In this document: piece after piece, positions 10,701 through 25,700 of the stretch
How the letters are laid out: every line of letters starts with the position of its first letter
Position numbering within the stretch: position 1 is the stretch's first letter
Translations under genes and position numbers: made by a program
Origin: Tachypleus tridentatus
Lineage: Eukaryota > Arthropoda > Merostomata > Xiphosura > Limulidae
Reading direction: 5' to 3'
Assembly (NCBI RefSeq): GCF_004210375.1
Contig: NC_134837.1
Coordinates: 162,853,310 to 162,917,309, forward strand
DNA length: 64,000 nt
The notes under the pieces: model-generated
The model's database searches: none
The model's input: the letters and a program-made list of their open reading frames with translations, nothing else
What the model was told of the DNA's origin: nothing

Positions 10701-13700
10701 GACCATAATGGCAAAGATAAAAGCTTATCAAAATTTGAACGTAGTTTTATAATTGGACCTTGATTGTGGCGCATCATCTGTGAAAGAGGTCAAAGGTTAC
10801 TGTGTTCTAAGTCTACACTGCGTGATTATCACATGGGTAAAATATTTCTCTAATAAAGGAAACTGTGACTAGAAGAAAAATCTATCAAATGAGAGGCAAA
10901 TATCGAAGATTTTTCAACTATGTAAATTGACAAATAACTCTGACACTGGTAGAGGAACACCCATTTCTACCAGAAAAAATGTGTAAGGAGCTGTGTGAAA
11001 AGTAACTTCGGCAAATGTACACCCTTGTGCAAATTAATTGAAACAAGACGGAAAATTACGATTTTTTCAGTTTTTTGCGTTTTATTTCTGAGAATCCAAA
11101 AATTACTCGCAAATTAGCACATGATATGAACGCCTTTATTTTTCAGAAGATTATTAATCCGCTTTGGCATCGAGTCCATGAGTTGACTGCAATCTTTACT
11201 AATTTTTGAATCGTGGTACCACACCTCAATTATGGCCTCCATTAGCTTATCTTTCGTAGTACAGTCTTATCCCCGAAGTCTTTCTTTACAAGTCGCCCAA
11301 AGATTTTCAATAGGATTTAAGTCTGGAGAGTTTCCAGGCCAGGCCAGCACCTTTATTCGCATTGTAGTCATAAAATTCTTCACAAGTTTCGATGTGTGGC
11401 ACGGAGCCAGCTCTTGCTGAAAAATGCCAGATCCATCTGGAAATCTCTTTTTCAATTCTGGAACGACACTTCTCTGGAAAACTTCGATGTACTGTGGTCC
11501 TCGCATCATACCTTCTACGATATGCAAGCTTCTGACGCCATAGTAGCTGAAAAAGCCCCAAAATATCTTCTTCAAGGGATGGTTACGAACTGATTGATGT
11601 GAGATTCTCGAAGTTTCTCACCTGGAGATCTGCAAAGATGCAGACTTCTTTGACCCTGTATGAAGAAATGAGTCTCATCACTGAATAACACCTTCCACCA
11701 TTGTTCTTGCGTCCAGTTCTTGTATTTCAGACCCCATTGATACCGTTTTTTCTTCATTGAGTTGGCAAGAAGTTGTTTTTTGATTGGTCTCCTTGACCTT
11801 ATAACGCAATTTCGAATGACGTAATATTCTTCAAAATGTCGTCATATATCCCAAAAATAGATCGACCGTACTGCAAAATACAGCTGATGACGACGTCTAT
11901 GTGAAAAAATGACTATTAAAGGAAATCAGCGGGTCCAGCGAGCCTACACCGGCCGCCATGCTGAAAATATTGTGAAATGACTATTTGTTTCAATTAATTT
12001 GCACAAGGGTGTACCTTCTTATATAAAAACATATCTCTGCCAAGATTTAATAGTAACGTCTCCAGTGATAATCAAGAATGGACTGTTGACCAAAGAAGAT
12101 ATTTAGTGTGGTCAGATGAATCATGTTTTACAATTATATTAAGTTAGAGTGTGCTGATAACTAAATGAAGTCATAGGCCCATTTTACACAGTCTCCATTA
12201 AACCAGGTTCTGGAAACAGTGTAATTGTTTAGGGCTCATTTACTTGGTACAGTGATCTAGATATCTTGGTACCTCTGAATAGTCGTATTTCTGTTTGTGA
12301 ATATTTGACCAACTGCTGTCCTCATTTCTTTACTTTGATCTAAACGGAGATGGTTGCTTGCAGGACGATAATGCCACCAGAGTGATTCACTGAAAAGGAT
12401 TCAAATTTCCAACATGCAACTTGGTCTGCAAAATAATTTGATCTCAATCCCATGAATTCTCGATAGGACATTTTAGAAGCTAAAAGAAAATACTTGTTCC
12501 ACTACTGTTGACTTTATCTGAAATGGAAATGATATTAAGGAATGGCCAAATACAGAAGCAGACATTTTCCAAGCATTAGACTAGCAAGAGTACGTGATGG
12601 CCCAACACATTGTTAGGTTGAGATTTCTTGTATTTTGGATAGTGTATGTATATTGTACAGTAAATCAATAAATTAATGTGTATATAAATATTATACGAGA
12701 AGTCGAGGATTTAATGATTAGGTCTATAATGTTCAAGAAGTATATGTGTATAATACAAGTAATAAAAAAAATGTAAAAAATACTTATGATATAGAATGGC
12801 AATGCTGGAAAGTACAAAAACAAGGTTGGGATGAATACACAAAAATATACAAAAATCACTACATAAATAACCAGTTAGTACTGAGTCAATTGTACAAGAT
12901 TATTACGGTTATGAGCTACTGTATGACTGTAAAACACTATTCAGTTGAAATGCTTCTATTCAAACCTGAATTGATATAACTAACAGGAATTCAACATTAA
13001 GTTGTGTGTTAAAAGTTATTCTTGGAAAGATTTAGCTACTTGTGTAGTGATGTTTTTTATGGTTTTGTGTACTCATCCATTCCTTATTTCTGTACTTGTT
13101 CACATTACCATTCTTTGGTCATACTTAATTTTTCTTGATGGCGAGAAACCCACTTGAAATACATACTTAATTTTTGTAATTTTTTAAATTACTTCCCCCC
13201 CCCTGTTTCTGTAAATAGTTCTATTGTAGTTGGTTGATAAGAGAACATTTATTTTATTTTTATATATCAATAGTAATATGTGTTGTTAATATCATATAAG
13301 TTTTGCTAGTTTTTCTAATTTTGGATTACACTGGGAGCCAGTGAAGCTGGAATGGTTCCTCCACGATAGCAAAAATATCCTGAAGCTCTGGATCGACGTT
13401 ATAGAACCCACGCCTTCCAAATTCACCCAAACTCTAATGCTGGGTCAGTTAATACAGATCCCAGACAATAAAGTATGATATTACAATTTGTCTTTATTAA
13501 AAAACAAGGAACTGTACAAAAAGCAAAATGTACAATGAAATAATGACAAAAATGGTGACAGTGAGAAAAATGTACCAGAAATTAAACAGAAATTACACAA
13601 CAAAAGAAAAAAATCAGAAAGTTAAACAAAGCAAAGCAAAAATGGTACAAAAGTAAAAATGACACGAAGTACAAAAACGTACAAAAATTAAACAAAGTAC

Positions 13701-16700
13701 AATAAAGTATGATATTACGCATGCACACGCAACTGCCAGGTTCTGTCCTAGTAAAAATTCGAAATAAAGTAGACTGCTATATAGTGTATAGTTTTGATAG
13801 TTAAGAAATTGATGTTTTTAAACTCAGACATCAATAACATTCACAGAGACCTGTCAGTTGCATGAACACTTGACCCTCTTGATACCTTGAATATTAATTT
13901 AGATTATTCTTTATTTATTTTTATCGAAATTATTTGGCAGATATCATATTTGCGGATGAAAAGTCAAAAACGTTAGTTATATAACAACAATTTGTGCGAC
14001 ACTTAGCGACCATCAGTGAAACTTGTGTATGAAATATGAAAATAACATATGCTTATAATATTAGCTCATTGCTAAGTAATTGTTTCCTTCATTATTTCAG
14101 CACAAAAATACATATGGTAAAACTAAACGATATTACTATTATAGAAGCTGTAAAACACTCGATAAGGACAATTAGATCCTTAGATAAGGCTGTAACTCAA
14201 ATTTAGCTGTTATTATTAAGCATCATGAAGTAACATATTGGATGCGACAGTCATTTTTTCTCTACCTATTTTTAAATACAAAGCACTATCGTACTTAGTG
14301 AGAGAGATTACTAAAATTTAAACATGCATTAAATATATGAGATAGATGATTATCATTAAATTGTAACAAATACGGATCTCAACACTGTTTGCTCACTTTG
14401 ATGGAAAACACATACAGTGTATGTCAATTTTTAATTTTAAATACATTACCAATGTATAACTCTAAGTTTATTTTCCAATATTTCACTATCTGAATAAAGC
14501 CAGCTAGCTTACGTTGAATTATCTAGAATGACACCTAACCTCTTGAAGTTAGTCAAACAGTAGAATAACAATTTAGCTACAACCACATGACCAAGAAACT
14601 TTCCATGCAGTCATACGTATGGTAAAATGTGTCAAAACCTTGACATTTAGTTACTGCAGAAGCCATGTAAGCTCATTAAACCAGTCAGTCAGTGCTTTTG
14701 AACATAGGGATAGAAGCTCAAAGGACATTGCTGTATATGGCTTTTATTAATAATAATACTTCTACTTAATGACATATACTCTATTATAAGTTACAGAATT
14801 CGTAATTCTTGTTTGTTCTTTTTAAGAGAGAGTAAGAAACATTTTTTTATTGCAAAACGTAGTCGTTGAAAATTTCCCGAAATTATTTTACAGCTCATAA
14901 AGGAGATTTTAATGAACTTGTATTCATAAATATGAAAATATAAATTACTTATAAAAGTAGAACATTTGGATCCTGTTAGAACTCGTATTACTTTTTGAAA
15001 TACGTGACTATTGAAGAAAAGATAATTATTCGTTATTGGAATACCTAAAAACTATGTGATTGTTTCAAATAAATATATAAATTGCTTAAAAACAAACAGT
15101 TTGTTAATACGTGGTCATGAAAATTTATATTTGTTGTATCCCTTCTTGTATGGTTTTCAAATATATCGATTTTAATGTTATATTTATCATCGTACTTTAA
15201 GACATTTGAACAATGAAATTTATTTTTAATTTAAACATTAGTAAAATATCAACATTAACGTTTTTATCTGTTAACGTTAACCAGACATTGAAATTATTGA
15301 ATCAAACAATTACATCACTTGTTGAAGAGTTTTTCCTCCTGGATGTTGTGTTTCGTGAATCATACGTAGTTATTATTTGAAACCGTGTGTAGCCTTTAAT
15401 TTCGCCTTGAAGATTATGTTAGTAACCACATGAAAGTCTGAAACTTTGTATCACCAGAAAGGAAACGTGCTCTCCTTGGAATATCTCAAAGTTCGCATGT
15501 TTGAACTTTTAGTTAAGTAATGAAATATTAAAACATGCCTATCTTTTATTGTGTATCTAAAAAATAAACCTAGCACTGGGAAAAATAAATCATTTTCTAA
15601 TTTTACGGTCATAATCCAAAATTTTACACCACACTTAATTTAAATTGAAGAGATATTAAATAATAATAACGTTTAGTAGAGTGGACCTAAGGAAAAGGGG
15701 ATAAGCCATAAGTGTGCCTTACCATTGTTCCATATATTCGAGTAAATCGTGGCAAGATAATATGTTGAGACATATTTCCACTGAAGTAAGAGACAAACTG
15801 TTTGTTGCTGCTTGTTTTAAATGAAATTCTCTGTTATTTATAAGGAATTCACGTAATTATATACTTTTGCTAAGAACTTGATGAGATTTCCTTCTGCTGC
15901 AGTAAACAAGATATAAAGATGTCATGAGCCTTATCTAAACAAAATCCAAATATGACTTTTTTTTTAAACCTTGGACAAAGTCCAAGCATTGTGAGATTGT
16001 GAGTTCTGTTTTTGTTTGATTATGGTTTTGTTGATCATTCATTTCATATTTCTTCAGCCGTTTAGGCTATCCATGAATTTTTAGCTACGTATATAAAACG
16101 TTAACTCAGCATCTGATGATCACGTTTGAGTAAATATGCAGGTAGTATAAGAGTAACACTAGCTTCCTCAAGCGGTGACGTACAGATATCATTAACGTTG
16201 CATAAGAGTATGTACATTTTGAACAGATATTTTGCACAGGATTATTCAAGTTACGACCGCATAACTTGTAATATCGTATTCTAGAAAGTGAATAAAAACC
16301 GTACACTGAGATGTAGAAAATTAGGCCACAGTATATAGCTGAAAGGCATTATTGCTGATTATTATTCGATGTTATTAGTGATTTTGTAGTTTAAATATGG
16401 AATATTGTTATTTTAAAGTTATTATTTCTTTTAGTTGTCTGTTTTGTTTTCGTTCCTTTATTTATCGAAATGTCTATTAACCGGGATTTCCATATTGCAT
16501 TTTTCCTTAGAGTTTGTTTCAAGTCCTAGCCAAGCTCATATTTTTTACAGTGTTTTCATAAGTTATCAACTTTCGTATTTTAGTAGTTTGAAAGTCACAG
16601 CTTGGATTTCTGTGGTATTCAAAATGCATTTTTTGGTTCAATTCTGATTGTAGCGGAGATTTCCTTTAGACATTTACAGTGTGGAGAGATCTTTTTTTAT

Positions 16701-19700
16701 CTTGGACAAGATCCAAACGTGGCATGAGCATCTTGCTTTCAAACAAGGTCCAAGCATGGCTTGGTCTACATTCGAAAAATTCGAGTTGCCCACAGTTTCA
16801 AATGTCGCACTCGCGTGTTTTTGTTTTCTCTGCTAAGTGAACTTATAAAGGACTTACGTAAGTAACAGTGTTAATTGCTCACCACTACGATTTTTCTAGG
16901 TCCTGCTATCACAGATGTTCGAAATGTACACCTATTACGATACGATGTTACTTTCACACGCCTTTTCAAGATTAATTACATCCAAACTAATTAGTATAAC
17001 AAAGAAAAATAGGCAATTAGTAAGGACAGAAAATAGAGATATGGTGATGACTCTGTATATAAGATTGAAGATTATAGTGTTCAATATTAATAAACTTCGT
17101 ATATTATTACTCATGCTCCACGATCTACATTTAATACATTTTAAAACTTTGCAAAAGACGTCTCAATAAGAACTATACAAAATTATTAATGTACATTTAG
17201 AAAAATTAACTGGAAGTAACTTGTGAATAAAATAACTAGTCTAAGAAATGAAATATATCCTGAGAACAACATCAACATGTATCTTTAAATCTAGACTAAT
17301 ACGTCAGTCTCTAAGGGCATAATTCTTCACCAGCTCAATCATAAGTTGTCCTGTATTTATCAACTTAATTGGAAAATTCTGAATTTACGTCATCGTAACA
17401 TCTAAAGTTGGAAAATTCTGAATTTTCAGAACTATATTATCGCCTACGTGGTGACATTTAAGGAATGTTACTTCTGTTTTGATGCAGTTTTTGTGTTAAT
17501 GTTTTGTTTGTTTGTTGATTTAGCGTTAAGCGTAAAGCTACACAATGGGCTATCTTCATACAGCTATGAAACATTGATGTCCTTATAAAGGTGACGATTG
17601 TGTTCCACTATTTGATCAGGCAAGTCTAGCTCAAAAGGTATTATTGAATGCTGCTGAGCGTTAGTCTTCCGTCTAGTCTTTTAATTCAAAACTAGCCACG
17701 ACCCGCAAAACTGTAGTTTTCATGCTATTTGTTTAAATCTTACTTATTCTGTCGTTTTCATGCACAACATTTAAGCTATGCTTTCTTGCAGGAAGTATGT
17801 GTTAGACCGATAAATTCTGGTATATTAAAAACATTGGTCAAACAAACAAATTCATGTAGACGAAACAGTAACTTTATTTAATAAAACTAGACATAAAGTA
17901 AACAATAAAGTGATCGAAGATTATACTAAAAATAAAAGTCCAGCGTATGAGCGTTTAGTGTGTGACATAGTTTTATGAGTTGAAATAAATACTTACAAAA
18001 ATGAGGAATGAAACCAGCAGTGAAGAAAAAGATAGCTAAAAATGTTTATAGCAGTCTATGAAACTGATCGAAACTAAATTATTGCGAAGTAAAGTAAATG
18101 TGAAGTTGTAATGAAGGCGAACTTAGTTGAATATGCAAAAACGTCTGTATCTTCAACAAAGTGGTAAGCATATAGTTTCGAATGAACAGCGCATGTGTAT
18201 TTTAGACCTAAGTCAAGAAAGCCTTCAAAAATGTATTAAGTGGAATATTCATTTTTTAGGAAATTACACGTCTGCTAAATGTTATTTGTATAACATACTT
18301 TGCAAATAAAAAAAGTTGAAATCGAAGCCAGGCGTCACGTGATGGCAATGATATTATGCCATAGTGTAGCATACTCATTGCATTGAAAAGTGTGACTAAA
18401 CAAAAAAAGAGGTAACGTGATTCTGAATGGAAAAGCTAACATTCAATCCGGACTTCACGGATAAAGTCTCTTCTAACAGTATGGGATTTGTAACGTGTAA
18501 CGGATTTGCCGTTATACGTTTATTTTAATACCTACGTTTGTTTAAGTTTGATGTATGTGATGTATATAGTTAGGTGTGTATTGCGCAAGTCCCACCTGTT
18601 CTCTAAATTTATAGGAGATTTTAGAGAGTAAGAAACAACGTTTGTTTTATGAAAACGCTAACGTGTCTTCGAACATTGTTGAACATTCGAGAATCTCGCC
18701 TTAATCTATATAAACCAACATAATAATATTTGTTTCTCAGCTAAAGTCGGTATACAATAAATCTCGGAAACTATAATTGTGATTAACGCATATTAATTGG
18801 AAAGCTACAAAATTTGGCCACTAACGTTTATAAATTTTGAACATTACAAACCGTTCAACTTCAGTGAATTAACTTCCAACGTTAGTATTTCTACGAGTGC
18901 ATCAAATATCTACCTTCTGTGAAAAGTGAGCTTTTAAATCGCGTTTAGCTGAACAAAAATAGAACTAGCCAGAATGCTCATCACGTGAAGTGGTTTGGTT
19001 TGTTTTGAATTTCGCCCAAAGCTACACGAGGGCCGTCCCTAATTTTACTGTGTAAGACTAGAAGGAAGGCAGCTTGTCATCATTACCCACCGCCAATTCT
19101 TTGGCTACTCTTTTACCAACGAATAGTGGGATTGACCGTAACTATATAACGCCCCCACGGGTGAAAGGGCGAGCATATTTGGTGTGATGGGAATTCGAAC
19201 CCGCGACCGTCAGATTACGAGTCGAGCGCCTTGTCCACCTGGCCATGCGGGGTCCAAGTGAAGCGTATCTGCGAAACAACATAAAATTAACTCGTTCGTC
19301 GTGGATCTGTACCGTCGCTAGAATATTCAGTTCCATACCAGCTAAAAGGCTAAGTATTTTTTGTGAGTTTGTAACATTTTTGTACATTAATAACTATTTG
19401 TAATAACGGTTATTATAAATTGTATTGTTGTTTGTATACTAAAATATGTTTGTGTTGAGAAAGAAAACTGTGTATATCAATCTTGTTGGCAAATATCATA
19501 AATTTGATACATATCGAGATTCAATTAACTTTTAAATGTCGGCTATTTGAAATCATAATACGTTAACATAATAAATCGGAGACTTAGTTCGAGATTATAA
19601 TACGTAACAAGGCCTAATAACTTAAAAGTTGTAGACTTACAAGTAATTTGTTGCATACAAGTTTTTAAAAGTTTAAATATTCCATGGGGTATAGACCCCA

Positions 19701-22700
19701 TCAGTAATTCTGTTGTTAACGTATGCTAAAACAGTTACATGGAAAGAAATAGTGCCTCGGTCGACTCAAGTAAATAAATTAACCTTATACAGATGTTATA
19801 CCTGTATTTGCCGATGTCGATGTATGTAGATATATAGACTGCATTTTGCTGGAGAAATTGAGCGATGCCATGCAAAATATTTATGAGAAGGTGTTTGTGG
19901 ATCCTTCACATTATTTTTTATGAGAAGGTGTTTGTGGATGCTTTACATTATTCTTCATAAGAAGGTATTAGTGGATGCTTTACGTTATTCGATATTTAAA
20001 GGTCAACCATTCTGAAACTGATTATTGTTGATTTTCCCACTCAATTTAACAAATTAATTATCATGCAAGTCATGAAACGTCAGATATATTACAAAAATTG
20101 TGTCGTTATGAATTTCGAACATAAACAGCATCTGACGTATCCGTGGATCTGTTTGCATTGAATGTAATAATCTCTTCGAATTCATATTTTTGTTAAGTTC
20201 AGCTAATATAAAGACAACATCTGCTCCTGACAACCACGCGACACGTGTAACCCATGCCTCAAGCAGAGGTAGTTTAAACCAGTTGTGCTATCTAAAAATT
20301 GATTTCATTTCAAAGAAGATTCATTCAAGGAAAGAGCCTAACGTATTGAGGCACTTTCCCTGCTGAAGTAGTATGTTTATTTTCATTGCAAGAAATACTC
20401 GTTTGTTGGTACTTCCTTTAAACGGCATACGTAATTTCCTTTGAAATAATTCTTAGTAAACAGAAAAAAAAATCTGGTAACAAATGTCTAAAATGAACTT
20501 GTTAATGTTGACATTATTTTAACTTAAGTCATAAAACTGATCGATTCCAGCTTGGAGCAAGCCATACAATATAAGACGGTTAGAGAGATTTTTTTAATCA
20601 TTGGCTGTATTATTAAACTTGAGATAGATAATGAAATTTAATATATATGATTAGTTTTAACAAAACCACCTTACTATAACTTCAACCTTAATTGTTGGCC
20701 AGGTGGTTAAGGCACTCGACTCGTAATCTGAGGGTCGCGGTTTTGAATCTTGGTCACACCAAACATGCTCCCCCTTCTAGTCCTGGGGTTTTAAAATGTG
20801 ACGGTCAACCCCCTCATGTGTTAGTAAAGGAGTAGCTCAAGAGTTGGCGCTGAGTGGTGGTAACTAGCTGCCTGCCTTCCTTCTAACAACTAACACAGAT
20901 AGCCCTGTAAATTGTGACATCTAGTGACATTAATGTGAAGTAAAATTACTTCTCTAATTATATGTTGTTTGTTCTTACGGATATTTACATCTACTTTATT
21001 AGTGTTTTTAAATATTCTAATAATGCAATGGAATTTTGTAACTCATATATAGCGAAAAGGATGAAAAGTAAACATTCACAGAATATCAACCAATACATTT
21101 TATGCAAATATAAAAAAATCACTGTGCACTATTTTGGGATGGGCCAAAATATAAATGTCTGATTTATTCAATCTATTCCTCCAGTATGCTTACGAACAAC
21201 TGTTAAAGTTGACCTTTAGTCTTATTTTTGCATCTAATTGCCTTTATCAAGTGTTTTACAGCTTATGATATTCCAAATATTATTGAAGTGTGTTGATAAA
21301 ATGAATTGGGAACTAGCTAAAGAGCCAACCTGTCGCCCTATCCCCGTGGCACAGTGGCATGCTGGCGGACTTACAACGCTATAAACTGGGTTTCGATACT
21401 CACGGTGGGCATAGCACACATAGCCCAATGTGTATCTTTGTGTTTAATGACAAACAATCTAAAGTGTTCATCTTCCTTTTTTCTTCTCCTACTCCTAGCA
21501 AAAAAAAAGTTAAATTTCAAAATGACTTTAGTACAACAGAAAAGTATTTCAAGAGTACTGGTGAGCAGGCTATTAGTAAGAACTGTACTTCTTAGTATGT
21601 AGGGGTGAGCTGAGAAAATACCAGCTGCCGCACTTAATTCATTACTCTATGACACTTACAAATAACTGCTTAATTGAATTATAGCCTTATTTAGCCATCG
21701 AATTGCCATTAGCGAGTGTTTAACAGTTTATATAACAGTAATATTATTCCGTTCTTTTATCATATAAACATTTGTACTTCTGATCGCTAATTATCATAGA
21801 AACCGTTCTTATATAACAAACGTTTGTGACTTTTCATTCACAAACGTGATATCTGCTAAAATAATTTCAATAAAAATGAATAAAAAATAATCTAAAATAA
21901 TATTCAAGGTATCAAGGAAGTCAATTACTTTTGCAACTGACAGGTCTGTGTAGAAGTTATTAATATCTGAGTTTGATATCAGACATTAAGTTATTAATGT
22001 CAGATTCTTAATTATATTGTATATAAATTGTATAGCAGTTAACCTTTCTTCAAAATTTCAGAGGGGCCAAGCCAAGCAGTCGTGTGTCTATGCGTGGTAT
22101 CATTCTTCATGGCCTGGGATCTATATGAAATCTTTCCTATTAATATAATTCACATGACCTTTGCACGTGGGGGAGTTGGTTGTATGCACACACAGTGTGT
22201 TTGGGTGAATTTGGAAAGCGTGGGTTCTATAACGTCGACCCAGTGCTCCGGGATAATTTTATTGTCGTGGAACCATTCCAGTTTCACTGGCCCCGGCCCG
22301 GTATGGCCAGGTTGGTTAAGACGTGCGACTCAAATCTGAGGGTTGCTGGTTCGAATCCCCGTCGCACCAAACATGCTCACCCTTTCTGCCATGGGGGCAT
22401 TATAATGTGACGGTCAATCCCACTATTCGTTGGTAAAAGACAAGAATTGGCGGTGGGTGGTGATGACTAGCTGCCTTCCCTTTAGTCTTACACAACTAAA
22501 TTAGGGACGGCTAGCGCAGAGAGCCCTTGAGTAGCTTTGCGCGAAATTCAAAACCAAACAAAACAAGTCACTGGCCCCCAATGTAATCCAAAATTTGAGA
22601 AACTAGCAAAACTTCTATAATATTATAAACACATATTACTATTGTTACATCAACATGTTACAATGGAATTGTTTTTAAAAACGAGGGGGAAACAAGAAAT

Positions 22701-25700
22701 TAAAAATTACAAAAATTAAGTATGACATAGGGTTGAAAATGTCAATAAGTACAGAAGCAAGATAGGAATAAGTGCACAAAACCACAACAAAATCAGTACA
22801 TAAGAAGCTAAATCTTTCCAAGAGTAACTTTCACATACAACTAAATATTGAATTCCTGTTATTTGTATGAATTTAGGTTTAAATAAAAGCATTTAAACTG
22901 AACGGTGCTATACAGTCTTACAGTGGCCAATAGCCATAAGCTTGTAAGATTGATTCAGTAATTACTGGCTAGTTATGTAGTGATGTTTGTATATTTTTGT
23001 GTATTCATGCCTACCTTGTTGCTATGCTTTTTAAAAGTGTCATTCCTAAGTCATATTTAATTTTTGAATTTTTTTTATTACTTACGTGTTTGTTTTGTTT
23101 ACCAGGAGTTTTTGTTTACTATTTTCATTTTATTTCATCTGACGAATATGTTAGTTGCATCTATTATATAAACTGTTATACAGAATAATATTTTATTTAA
23201 ACTTAATCAAAATTGATTATCATAATTTTAAACTATGATTATGTTAACACTTATTGTTCAATGTAACTTAGATACTTAGCTAAACAATTGATATAGTCAC
23301 TTTAATAACAATGACCATTTTTTTCATTGTGATTTTTTTTTAAATTCTTACAGTTTGATTTGCTATCAATTTATTGGAGAAATACTTTTTTGAAACGTCT
23401 GGTCAATTTTATTAAAAATTAAATTTGTTAAATTTTAACATTGTGTGTGTACATAAGATATTTATATTTTCTTTAAATTTTTACAGTGGCCCACAACTTA
23501 CCGAACAGGAGGTACGAGAGGCTCTGTTAAAGCATGTTACAACACGCTGTTGCTACAGAAAGGGAGCTGCAAGAGAGATGGCCATCACAAAAATTGACCA
23601 CTCCTGTGCTTTTCATGTAAACTAATGAAATTTAAAATTTTTGTTGCATCAATACGTGTAGATATAAAGTAGTTTACTTAGATCTGCCCCCCGCTAGTAC
23701 AGCGGTATGTCTCCGGATTTACAACGCTAAAATCAGGGGTTCGATTCCCCTCGGTGGGCTGAGTAGATAGCCCTTTGTGGCTTTGCTATACGAAAAACAC
23801 CCAACACACACTTAGATCTGTGGGATCACGTGTTCTGTGATTGTTCACCATTTGATGGGCCTGGTGATCAGGAGGATGAACTCGTGATCTTCTGGTCGCA
23901 AAATCAAAACTCGTCTCCGAACATGCTTACCTTTTCATTTGTGAGGGCGTTATAATATCATAGTCAATCCCACTATGTTATTCATTGCCAAAGAGTATCC
24001 CAAAAGTTCGAGGTGGATAACGTTGGTCATCACTTCAAAAGTTGGAATAGTTAACGAAATTCATTGAATAGACAAGCAATCATTGTTTTATAAAATAACA
24101 TTATGGGATATGGGTTGCCATTTAATAGTTTCATCTTATGTAGGATCGTACAATAATTTATAAAATTAAGTATTGCATAATAATAAAGTATCTATAACAT
24201 CAAATATTCTGTAACAGCAAGTAAAGCGTGGTTTTATTTATAACTTATTTTTAATAATATAACATATTATGCGATTTGTTCATTATTTTACAACATGAAT
24301 GAATTTTTGTTATGGTGTATTATTGATTTTGGCTAAGAGATAAATGATGAACATCACATCATTGAGAGTTATATATAAACACTTTTAAACCTCTATCAGA
24401 ATCATGTCCATTCATGTGATATGTTAAGTATTCGTATCATTCATCATGTCACTGTATGTGGTGTTAATATAGTCCTACACAGTCATAAACAGTTCTGTAT
24501 ATCATAATGCATCATTCAACGAATTAAAATGATGATAATGAATACAATCATTTGTGAATAAAGTAACAGTAAAGGGAAGAGAAAATTATCTATATAAAAC
24601 CTGATCCTTCCAGGTCCGGATTCAGATTTCAAGATCACTGTTCCTTATGCCAAGATTATTTAAATTTTGATTCAATTTTTACTGCATCTGTTTATTCTTT
24701 ATTTGTGTAAAAACTGGAAATCACATAAAAAGAAAGTTGCCAAATTTGATATAATAATTGTTTCTGATACAGACTTTTTGTAAGCACTTAAAATTTCAAA
24801 ATTTGTTTACTTGTTGTTTTTTTTTCTTATTAAATCATTAATTAGGAAGTAGCTAATGGTAAGATTACAAAGTTTGCTCTCAGACTGTGTTATACAAATT
24901 CAAGTAAATGAATCATTTATAATTAAAACAGTGCTTTAAAAAACTAAAGTTAATTAATTTTGAAACTTGCTAAATCACGTTTTGATATCAGCATTAAGTT
25001 ATAGGACATAGAACAGTATTTCAACTGAGTAACATACTTTAAATGGTTTTGTGCAGAACATGTTTCATTTAGTTATTTTGTATTGTGTTTTTGTATTTTT
25101 CTGTTAGACCGTGTTTTAATTTGAGTATTCATTAATGTAATTGTATTTATAAATATGTGCTTCTTCACACTTATCAAATGTTTTCCACTTACTTTATTGT
25201 TTTAGTACACCCTAGAAACATTTACTGAAAAGAGACAAACATCATGGGCATTTGAACCTTACTTGGGTAAGCAAAAATTATCATGTATTACAATTTTAAA
25301 TGGCCTAAAATGAGTTAAATTGTAATTTAGATTTAGAAGTTAAATAAATGTTGATGTATATCCAGTTCATGACACTTGCCAACAAGATTGATAAACACGG
25401 ATTCTATTTTTTTTAGTACAAATATATTTTAGTATGTAAAAAACTAACACAATTTACAATAACAGTTATTACAAATAATAATCTACATGCAAAAGTTTTA
25501 CAAACTTACAAACAATATCGAGTCTTCTTTCTTGTCTGGACCTTCCTTGATAGCTTATTGAAGGTTAATGTTGAGCAAATTAATTTTGAGTTGATGCAGA
25601 TACAGTTTACTTAACATGGAGCTAGCTATCTCTGCGTTGAGTTTACCACAAATCTTGCTTGTAATCTAAGGGTTATGGGTTTGAATCCCCATCACACCAA

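Larger units (their letters stand above)
10665..12650 (+). pseudogene. Old Tc1-like transposon fossil, split by a younger element
   Basis: Left part (to 11017): frames code MAKIKAYQNLNVV, GASSVKEVKGY and DTGRGTPISTRKNV, like the Tc1 DNA-binding region. Right part (from 12014): VDQRRYLVWSDESCF (first catalytic Asp), GDGCLQDDNATRVIH (second Asp) and FDLNPMNS followed by DILEAKRKY (third block), then 'VMAQHIVRL'. There are many stops and frameshifts. The outer ends are uncertain because no terminal repeats were found. The younger Tc1-like copy at 11020-12011 interrupts it, so this one is older. Confidence 0.7.
9186..23486 (+). other. SSUH2 intron 2, ~14.3 kb, transposon-rich
   Basis: gtcggt donor to tttttacag acceptor. 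It holds nested Tc1-like elements, two inverted ~1-kb repeats, a 37-bp tandem array and several SINEs. Between them, mainly 14017-18988, I see only AT-rich sequence with no recognisable genes. Confidence 0.6.

Noticed and set aside
15970..15986. Palindrome cttggacaaagtccaag and similar text near 16.7 kb
   Set aside because: Seven-base arms only; the later occurrences are imperfect and show no shared element boundary.
22082..22410. ORFs over copy R
   Set aside because: The frames run from the unknown repeat into the SINE; not real proteins.
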